Of a stretch of DNA of 7,608 nt, positions 1 through 4,884 are shown piece by piece. Source of the DNA: Deltaproteobacteria bacterium (lineage in GTDB: Bacteria > Desulfobacterota > DSM-4660 > Desulfatiglandales > B25-G16); contig JAFDDS010000057.1 in the NCBI GenBank assembly GCA_019310745.1, forward strand, positions 1 to 7,608, given 5' to 3'. Positions within the stretch are counted from its first letter, which is position 1; each line of letters begins with the position of its first letter. Both the position numbers and the translations under genes were made by a program. The notes beneath the pieces are model-generated. The model was given only the letters and a program-made list of their open reading frames with translations, ran no database searches and had not been told where the DNA came from.

Positions 1-822
1 GGCTTTCAGGATTTCGAGATACTAGTAGTTGATGATGGATCAACTGATAACACCCATGAAGCTCTGTCCAAATATATGTCTGCGATAGAATATATACAAC
101 AGTCGGATAACATGGGCGTATCAGCAGCCAGAAACAGAGGAATAAAGAGTTCAGTAGCACCTTGGATTGCATTTTTAGACTCTGATGATTACTGGCTTAA
201 GGAAAAGTTATCTGTTCAGATAGAATTTGTCGATCAAAATCCTCATACTGTAGCCTGCCAGACAGAAGAAATATGGATAAAAAATGGTAGACGTGTCAAT
301 CCAAAGAAACGGCATAAAAAACCATCAGGAAATATATTTGAGCAATCGTTAAAATTATGCCTGGTTAGCCCATCAAGCGTGATTATAAAGAGGTCTCTTT
401 TTGAAGATGTTGGTCTTTTTGATGAAGCCCTTCCAGCAGCTGAAGACTTTGATCTGTGGTTGAGGATATCGTGCCGGTACCCAATTTACTTAATTGACAA
501 GGGGCTCGTTGTTAAAGAAGGAGGACATGAAGATCAACTCTCCCGGCAGTTCTCGGGCATGGACCGCTTTAGGATTAAGGCTATAGCTAAATTGATCGAA
601 AGTGGAATACTTTCTCACAATCAAAAAAGCCAAGCTATGGAGGAATTATCTATCAAATGTCGGATATATGGAGAGGGATGTGTTAAAAGAGGAAAAATAC
701 AAGAGGGAAATTTTTACCTCTCACTTCCCAAAAAGATTGATAGCAATGGCAATACGTTTATTGGTCAATCAGTTGAATGGTTAGAGAGTAAAGAAATTGA
801 AAAATCAATGACTCAAAGATAA
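1..822 (+). CDS. Family 2 glycosyltransferase, 5' end outside window
   Basis: The open frame is already running at base 1 (G-F-Q-D-F-E-I-L-V-V-D-D-G-S-T-D-N-T), so the internal ATG at 76 is not the start. About 25-30 N-terminal residues, including the usual P-x-V-S-V-I-I-P strand, are missing to the left; 273 residues are visible. GT-A fold landmarks are present: the nucleotide-binding VDDGSTDN, then N-x-G-x-S-A-A-R-N-R-G, the D-x-D metal site in FLDSDDYW, the acceptor-side AEDFDLWLR with the likely catalytic acidic pair, and GGHEDQLS further on. The family transfers a sugar from a nucleotide-sugar donor to a lipid or glycan acceptor on the cytoplasmic face of the membrane. No transmembrane segment is visible. 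The long C-terminal helical tail (after the GGHEDQLS region, with K-C-R-I-Y-G-E-G-C) looks like a subgroup feature. The donor and acceptor cannot be told from sequence. A surface-polysaccharide role is an inference. Confidence 0.92.
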   Translation, partial: GFQDFEILVVDDGSTDNTHEALSKYMSAIEYIQQSDNMGVSAARNRGIKSSVAPWIAFLDSDDYWLKEKLSVQIEFVDQNPHTVACQTEEIWIKNGRRVNPKKRHKKPSGNIFEQSLKLCLVSPSSVIIKRSLFEDVGLFDEALPAAEDFDLWLRISCRYPIYLIDKGLVVKEGGHEDQLSRQFSGMDRFRIKAIAKLIESGILSHNQKSQAMEELSIKCRIYGEGCVKRGKIQEGNFYLSLPKKIDSNGNTFIGQSVEWLESKEIEKSMTQR

Positions 823-878
823 TCAATGATTGACACGCAATAGAGCATTGAAAACCAGCAAGAAATTAAATGCATAAA

Positions 879-1093
879 AGAGCATGGAGATGTCTTTTTT
901 TGTTATGCCCTTATAAATGCACAGGAGTGGCCCTGATAATTGGGATTTGATAGACGGAGCGTATAATAGTTATTGTCAAGTTGCCCTTCGGCCTCGAGCT
1001 CAGGGCCGAGAGGCAATAAATCCCGGTTATCAGGGCCAAAGCACGGGACCTTGTTTCAAGGGCATAAAGCAAAAAAAGACATCTCCATGCTCT
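879..1093. repeat. 215 bp nested inverted repeat, MITE-like or foldback element
   Basis: Three nested pairs of arms fold onto one another. Outer arms 879-912 and 1058-1093 match over about 34 bases apart from a 2-base gap (shared AGAGCATGGAGATGTC, seven T, then TTATGCCCTT). Middle arms 929-948 and 1018-1037 match at 18 of 20 bases (GGCCCTGATAA..GGGATTT). Inner arms 981-993 and 1004-1016 match at 11 of 13. No convincing protein is encoded inside. The element fills most of the gene-free stretch 823-1161. No clear target-site duplication flanks it: the bases outside the arms (ATAAA left, AGGTA right) do not match. It could be a non-autonomous transposon relic, or a large structured RNA or transcription barrier between the glycosyltransferase and the oppositely oriented cooT-like gene. 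The nested symmetry is seen directly; the mobile-element reading is inference. Confidence 0.75.
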
Positions 1094-1115
1094 AGGTAAC
1101 GTTTTTTCATGAATA

Positions 1116-1138
1116 GCTCTGAAGGGAAGCTTTGGAGC
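1116..1138 (+). other. Small hairpin in the gene-free stretch
   Basis: GCTCTGAAG and CTTTGGAGC form a 9-base stem around a 5-base loop if transcribed rightward, with two G-U pairs. On the opposite strand those two pairs become mismatches, which favours a rightward transcript. No T-run follows it, so it is not a standard intrinsic terminator. The rest of 1094-1161 holds nothing I recognise. Confidence 0.3.
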
Positions 1139-1161
1139 CAGATGCTATAAGTCGACGCTCA

Positions 1162-1356
1162 CTATTCTTTGGCTTTTTCTAAGATAATTTTATTATCAAC
1201 AAAGGAAATCATTTTTATCTGAGCCTCAAGAACCTTTTGATCTCCGAAAAGGTTTGTCATTGTAATTGTGTCACCCTCTTTATGTAACTCATCTACATTT
1301 TCTAAAATAAGCGCCTCTTTTCCATCCTGAATAACATACGCTGATGCCTCACACAT
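1162..1356 (-). CDS. CooT-like small nickel-binding protein
   Basis: A 64-residue protein starting Met-Cys-Glu-Ala. The ATG at 1354-1356 is preceded by a strong Shine-Dalgarno (AGGAGGAG on the minus strand, 6 bases upstream), which sets the start. A longer in-frame reading from 1425 would add 23 residues lying inside the upstream gene and is unlikely. The Met-Cys start, a beta-rich body ending in V-D-N-K-I-I-L-E and the size match the CooT family (Pfam RNA_bind_2-like). In Rhodospirillum rubrum CooT is a dimeric Ni(II)-binding protein of the CO dehydrogenase locus, with Cys2 as metal ligand. Cys2 is the only cysteine here. No CO dehydrogenase gene is in the window, so a role in CODH maturation cannot be claimed. 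The gene overlaps the end of the DUF3842 gene by 8 bases (ATGTGTGA), so it is probably translated by coupling. Confidence 0.85.
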   Translation of the reverse strand: MCEASAYVIQDGKEALILENVDELHKEGDTITMTNLFGDQKVLEAQIKMISFVDNKIILEKAKE

Positions 1357-1768
1357 TTTTATCTCCTCCTCTAATAATTTCAATGGCTTGATCGATAAGA
1401 TGGGGAAGAGGATCATCAGATACACCTACTATTGTAGCACTCTCCTGGGTCAATGGAATTAATATTTTAAAAGCATTACTCGAGGAGATGGCTTGGGACA
1501 TCCGTGATGTTACTTCACCCAACATAGAATTAGCCATGATTATAGCCAATGGACCAATTATGATATCAACCTTGGGTGCCATTGTTATGATTGCATTTTC
1601 TCCAGTCGCTCCTCGATTAGCACCGGCTTTCATCATTTGGGAGGTAGCAACAGAATTTGTCCCCAAGGCAAGTATTTCTACCTCTTCACCAAAAGCATCC
1701 CGTAATTTTTTTATTATAACCCTTCCTATTCCACCACCTTGTCCGTCCATAACCATTAATACACGCAA
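1349..1768 (-). CDS. DUF3842 family protein (function unknown)
   Basis: A 139-residue protein. The family signature is clear: DGQGGGIG at 8-15 after a short beta strand, ALGTNSVATS at 34-43, GATGENAI at 53-60, DIIIGP at 68-73, ANSMLGEVT at 79-87 and KILIPL near 101-106. The glycine-rich loop after the first strand suggests a nucleotide-binding, Rossmann-like fold, but no activity is established. The start is a TTG (1766-1768), chosen because AGGGGG lies 6 bases upstream and because it keeps the complete first strand; ATG codons at residues 5 and 7 would cut it. The roughly 30 residues after the IPL strand are less conserved-looking. The stop overlaps the start of the CooT-like gene in ATGTGTGA, making a two-gene leftward operon. 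The 5' end faces plsY, so both may be controlled from 1769-1923; I see no strong promoter there. Confidence 0.88.
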   Translation of the reverse strand: MRVLMVMDGQGGGIGRVIIKKLRDAFGEEVEILALGTNSVATSQMMKAGANRGATGENAIITMAPKVDIIIGPLAIIMANSMLGEVTSRMSQAISSSNAFKILIPLTQESATIVGVSDDPLPHLIDQAIEIIRGGDKNV

Positions 1769-1923
1769 AGAAGACCCCCTTTAATTAAAGATTTGGATTG
1801 AAACATTTAATAAACCTGTTTATTGTAATAATAATATCAGCAGGTTGGGCAATTTTTTATAATTATATACCAGGCAATGTAAATTTAAAACCACTTTTTC
1901 TTGCCGTATTGGAATTAACAGAA

Positions 1924-2541
1924 ATGTGGATACTTTTTATAACGCTATTGACAGCTGCATATCTTTTGGGTTCAATTCCTTTTGGTCTGTTGATCAGTCA
2001 AAAGGTGCGTAAATTAGATATAACCAAAGCGGGAAGCGGAAATATCGGAGCCGCAAATGTTGCTCGTGAGGTTGGCCTCAAATGGGGGGTCGTCACCGTT
2101 TTAGCAGATACGTTAAAGGGTTTCATTCCTGTTATATGTGCCTATTATCTTTTAGGATCATCAGCAGAAGTAACCGAGGCCTTAAAAGGAATGATCGGTC
2201 TCGCAGCCTTGTTAGGGCAACAATTCTCAATTTATAATCGTTTCAAAGGGGGGAAAGGAGTAGCGACATATCTTGGAGTTTTTTTAGCTATTTCCCCAAT
2301 TTCGTGCTTACTGTGTGGTATGATATTTTTTATATTCGTCTGGGTATGGAGATATATTTCTTTAGGATCAATAGTGGCATCCCTTACCATGCCTCTTTGT
2401 GTATATTTCATAGGTCATTCCAATGTGATCATTATCCTTTCGTTGATACTGTCCTTCTTGGTTACATTCAAGCATAGAGAAAATATTCGAAGATTAGTCC
2501 GGGGAAATGAAAGAAGGTGGCAGAAATCAACACTACAATAA
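1924..2541 (+). CDS. plsY: Glycerol-3-phosphate acyltransferase PlsY
   Basis: An integral membrane enzyme that acylates glycerol-3-phosphate from acyl-phosphate, the first step of phospholipid synthesis with PlsX. From the ATG at 1924 it has 205 residues, the usual family length. Motif 1 is A-Y-L-L-G-S-I-P-F-G near residues 12-21, followed by GSGNIGAAN at 37-45. The phosphate-loop-like motif 2 is FKGGKGVAT at 107-115. Motif 3 is KHRENIRRLVRGNE at 183-196, with the His, Asn and Glu known to matter in this family. About five hydrophobic segments are visible. The same frame is open back to a TTG at 1798, adding 42 residues with one more hydrophobic segment. Neither start has a good Shine-Dalgarno (GGA 11 bases before 1924), so the start is uncertain. 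A glutamine replaces the His usual in the G-H pair before motif 2. No plsX is in the window. Confidence 0.93.
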   Translation: MWILFITLLTAAYLLGSIPFGLLISQKVRKLDITKAGSGNIGAANVAREVGLKWGVVTVLADTLKGFIPVICAYYLLGSSAEVTEALKGMIGLAALLGQQFSIYNRFKGGKGVATYLGVFLAISPISCLLCGMIFFIFVWVWRYISLGSIVASLTMPLCVYFIGHSNVIIILSLILSFLVTFKHRENIRRLVRGNERRWQKSTLQ

Positions 2542-3375
2542 TTGATCAATCAAACGGCCCAAATCCTCATCAGAATAAAACTCGATTATAATTTTACCTT
2601 TTTTATCCTTACGTCTTATAACCACTTTGGTGCCTAATGATTTTTGAAGATCTTTGGATAAAGACTCTATATAGTAGTCTGTTTCGGTTGTTGGGCTTTG
2701 TGGCTTTTGTGGTGTCAAAATCTTTTTAACCAAGTCCTCTGTCTGGCGAACAGAGAGAGATTTCTTTATGATACAATCTCTGACCTCCTTTTGTGCTGAA
2801 AGAGATTCAATGGCTACAAGAACCCTTGCATGACCCGTAGTCAATTGACCATCTATAAGATCCTGTTGAATAATAGCTGGAAGCTTCAATAATCTTAAGA
2901 AATTGGCAATGGTGGAACGATCTTTTCCAACCCTTTTTGAAAGCGCTTCTTGTGTTAGATGAAACTTTTGCATCAACTCATAGTACGCAGATGATTCCTC
3001 GATAGGGTTAAGATCTTTTCGTTGGATATTTTCAATCAGCGCTAATTCCAATGTCTCTGCAGGAGATACATCCCGTATCCACACAGGTATCTTATCAAGA
3101 CCTGCCTTTTGAGCCGCACGCCAACGTCTCTCTCCTGCAATGAGTTGAAACCCATCTTTTGTCTTGCTGACCAATATGGGTTGGATAACGCCCTTCTCTT
3201 TTATAGAATCTGCTAATTTTATTAGTTCAGGGTCGCTAAAATTTTGTCTTGGTTGATGTGGGTTCGGAGAAATGGACTCGATAGGGCAATAGAAAAAACC
3301 CTTATCAGTTTCTGACATAACTGTGTCTGGAAATAAGGCTGAAAGTCCTCTCCCGAGAGCCTTACGTTTGGCCAC
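2533..3375 (-). CDS. parB: Chromosome partitioning protein ParB (Spo0J family)
   Basis: A 280-residue CTP-dependent clamp that loads at parS and spreads on DNA to direct origin segregation. Domains in order: the N-terminal ParA-stimulating peptide rich in Lys and Arg (KRKALGRGLSALF, 3-15), the CTP-binding core with GERRWRA at 81-87 and ENIQRKDLNP at 115-124, a parS-binding helix-turn-helix at about 140-165 (LTQEALSKRVGKDRSTIANF), and a C-terminal dimerisation domain from about 235. Length is typical. The start is GTG (3373-3375), supported by AAGGAGGAG six bases upstream; it lies inside the end of parA with a 14-base overlap, so the two are translationally coupled. The 3' end overlaps that of plsY by 9 bases in the opposite direction, leaving no room for a terminator between them. 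Confidence 0.97.
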   Translation of the reverse strand: MAKRKALGRGLSALFPDTVMSETDKGFFYCPIESISPNPHQPRQNFSDPELIKLADSIKEKGVIQPILVSKTKDGFQLIAGERRWRAAQKAGLDKIPVWIRDVSPAETLELALIENIQRKDLNPIEESSAYYELMQKFHLTQEALSKRVGKDRSTIANFLRLLKLPAIIQQDLIDGQLTTGHARVLVAIESLSAQKEVRDCIIKKSLSVRQTEDLVKKILTPQKPQSPTTETDYYIESLSKDLQKSLGTKVVIRRKDKKGKIIIEFYSDEDLGRLIDQLL

Positions 3376-4144
3376 CTTTATCTCCTCCTTTTAAGATTAT
3401 TTCCTTTGCAAGCTCTAAATAACTTTGGGCCCCCCTTGATCGTATATCATAAAGGATAATTGGCTTTCCATGGCTTGATGCCTCGCTTAGACTCACATTA
3501 CGTGGGATAACTGCGTGAAACACAGAACTTCCAAAATGGCGCCGAACCTCATCCGCCACTTGATGCGATAGATTGTTGCGTTTATCAAACATTGTTAACA
3601 AAATACCCATCATTATAAGTGATGGATTAAGTCCTTTTTTGACCAATCGTACCGTATTAAGTAACTGGGTGAGTCCTTCCATGGCGAGATATTCACATTG
3701 AAGTGGTACAAGAAAAAAATCAGCCGCGGTAAGGGCATTAAGTGTCAGAAACCCAAGAGAAGGGGGGCAGTCAATAAATATGTAATCGTATGTATCTTTA
3801 AATTGAGACAAGACATTGTGTAAAAGATACTCCTTATTATTTTTAGAAAACATCTCTACTTCTGCTCCAAATAAATCAGGATTGGCCCCGATAAGATTAA
3901 GCATGGGGATTTCTGTATCAAGAATGAATTTGTCATCCATACATCCCCCCAATAGTACGTCGTAAAGGCTTGGCTCAACGCTTGAGGGATTGATTCCCAA
4001 AGAGGTAGTTGCATTTCCCTGAGGATCACAATCTACTAAAAGACATTTTTTTTCAGCAGCAGCAATAGATGAAGATAGATTTACAGCTGTGATAGTTTTC
4101 CCAACCCCTCCTTTTTGATTTACTATGGATATTATTGATCCCAT
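3362..4144 (-). CDS. parA: Chromosome partitioning ATPase ParA (Soj family)
   Basis: A 260-residue deviant Walker ATPase that dimerises on ATP, coats the nucleoid and is released by ParB bound at parS. Visible motifs: deviant Walker A KGGVGKT at 11-17 with the signature Lys11, Walker A' DCDPQGN at 38-44, and Walker B YIFIDCPPS at 121-129. There is no N-terminal DNA-binding extension, as expected for chromosomal rather than large plasmid ParA. It lacks the C-x-x-C pair of Mrp/NBP35 Fe-S carriers, which separates it from that relative despite the DUF59 gene upstream. The ATG at 4142-4144 gives the standard Soj start (M-G-x-I-I-S-I-V-N-Q-K-G-G), yet no Shine-Dalgarno is seen before it. It overlaps parB by 14 bases, and a parS site sits 142 bases upstream. 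Confidence 0.97.
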   Translation of the reverse strand: MGSIISIVNQKGGVGKTITAVNLSSSIAAAEKKCLLVDCDPQGNATTSLGINPSSVEPSLYDVLLGGCMDDKFILDTEIPMLNLIGANPDLFGAEVEMFSKNNKEYLLHNVLSQFKDTYDYIFIDCPPSLGFLTLNALTAADFFLVPLQCEYLAMEGLTQLLNTVRLVKKGLNPSLIMMGILLTMFDKRNNLSHQVADEVRRHFGSSVFHAVIPRNVSLSEASSHGKPIILYDIRSRGAQSYLELAKEIILKGGDKGGQT

Positions 4145-4286
4145 GGGTACAATGCTATTTTTACAACAATCCAGGTGTCAGAATACAGTAGAAAGAAACA
4201 ACCTCATTATTGTCTGCTGTAGTTGTGCTCACTGATCGTTTCTTGTGTGGATGGACAAATGAAAACTATCAATAGGCATGACCGAT

Positions 4287-4302
4287 TGTTTCACGTGAAA
4301 CA
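4287..4302. promoter_or_regulatory. parS: parS centromere site
   Basis: TGTTTCACGTGAAACA is a perfect 16-base palindrome, identical to the parS consensus recognised by chromosomal ParB proteins. It lies between the DUF59 gene and parA, 9 bases past the DUF59 stop and 142 bases before the parA start. ParB from the adjacent gene should nucleate here. Such sites cluster near the chromosome origin, so the window is probably origin-proximal (inference). ParB spreading from this site could also damp transcription of parAB and its neighbours. No second perfect copy is in the window. Confidence 0.97.
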
Positions 4303-4311
4303 TTGATATAG

Positions 4312-4614
4312 TTATAATCCCTTCCAGGCCTCTTTCTCCATGGCCAGAAATTTCTGGATCTCTTCTTGATTCATGTTCTCTATCCTTATAGTGAGATTGA
4401 CTCCCAACGGTTTTACTGATTCTTTCAGGCGTTTTTCTAAGAAAGCTAAGATAGGGATGCCTGGAAATGGAATTACCAGGTTTAAAGAGGCATCGGTACC
4501 TGTCAAAACAATATCTCGGATCATGCCTAAATCCATTAAACTTCGATCGATAGCTGGATGCATCACATTCGCTATTGCCTGCGTAACATCTTCAGTTGAA
4601 GGAATGTTTTTCAT
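4312..4614 (-). CDS. Stand-alone DUF59 (MIP18-like) protein without cysteine
   Basis: A 100-residue protein. The pattern V-x-x-A-I-x-x-V-x-H-P at the N-terminus, then LMDLGMIRDI (26-35) and L-N-L-V-I-P-F-P-G-I-P (44-54), matches the DUF59 / Fe-S assembly fold found alone in SufT-type proteins and at the N-terminus of Mrp ATPases. The family's D-P-E is H-P-A here (19-21). The Cys usual in P-x-C-P is absent, and the protein has no cysteine at all, so it cannot hold a cluster through its own thiols. The ATG at 4612-4614 has a strong GGGGAGG five bases upstream. It reads toward parA with 167 bases between, including parS. A role in Fe-S protein maturation is a family-level guess; a partner or adaptor role fits better than carrier. 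Confidence 0.8.
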   Translation of the reverse strand: MKNIPSTEDVTQAIANVMHPAIDRSLMDLGMIRDIVLTGTDASLNLVIPFPGIPILAFLEKRLKESVKPLGVNLTIRIENMNQEEIQKFLAMEKEAWKGL

Positions 4615-4809
4615 AATAGCCTCCCCTTGTTTTCATGATCTCAGATAGTTCCTTTCAACATGAAACTTCAATAAAGGTAACAACTCTCTCTTTGAGTCAG
4701 TAGTACGATTTAAATAGTTAATGTAGGAAAAGAACATACACTGAAGCAAAAATATTCTCAATTTAAAAATTACTACGAGCAAAATTATACTGATTTTATT
4801 GCTAAATTA

Positions 4810-4830
4810 TTGCAAAAAATGCTTGCAAAA
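4810..4830 (+). repeat. Tandem TTGCAAAA pair
   Basis: TTGCAAAA occurs at 4810-4817 and 4823-4830, 13 bases apart, just left of the 36 bp palindrome. The copies could be upstream half-sites of a regulator, or chance in AT-rich DNA. The second copy offers a TTGCAA -35 with TAAATA 17 bases on, a poor promoter. The rest of 4615-4809 is AT-rich and shows nothing else I can name. Confidence 0.3.
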
Positions 4831-4840
4831 CCAAAAATAT

Positions 4841-4876
4841 CCTGCTAAATATACATAATTATGTAAATTTAGCAGG
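4841..4876. promoter_or_regulatory. 36 bp near-perfect palindrome before the ATPase gene
   Basis: CCTGCTAAAT and ATTTAGCAGG flank a perfect 14-base core, TACATAATTATGTA. Across 36 bases only one symmetric pair fails. It ends 8 bases before the ATG at 4885, and its right arm contains the AGCAGG that is the only Shine-Dalgarno-like sequence of that gene. As DNA it looks like an operator for a dimeric or tetrameric repressor. As RNA it would fold into a long hairpin that hides the ribosome binding site. It could also be a recombination end of the inserted segment, although no second copy was found in the window. Confidence 0.8.
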
Positions 4877-4884
4877 GTTGTTTT

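Noticed and set aside
803..829. Direct repeat AATCAATGA at 803-811 and 821-829
   Set aside because: Nine bases in AT-rich DNA at the end of the glycosyltransferase gene; it does not flank the 215 bp element and is easily chance.
917..1099. 60-residue reading frame inside the inverted repeat
   Set aside because: It follows from the repeat arms, has low-complexity unusual composition, no ribosome binding site and no family resemblance.
1193..1201. TTATCAACA as a DnaA box
   Set aside because: A single variant copy inside the cooT-like coding sequence, with no cluster or AT-rich unwinding region; not evidence of an origin.
1488..1784. 98-residue plus-strand frame opposite DUF3842
   Set aside because: It is the shadow of a well-supported DUF3842 gene on the other strand.
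1858..1867. TATAAT/ATTATA pair in the plsY-DUF3842 gap as divergent promoters
   Set aside because: Neither direction has an acceptable -35 at the right distance.
4653..4666. TTTCAACATGAAAC as a second parS site
   Set aside because: The half-sites are spaced one base too far apart and the central CG is lost, so ParB should not recognise it.
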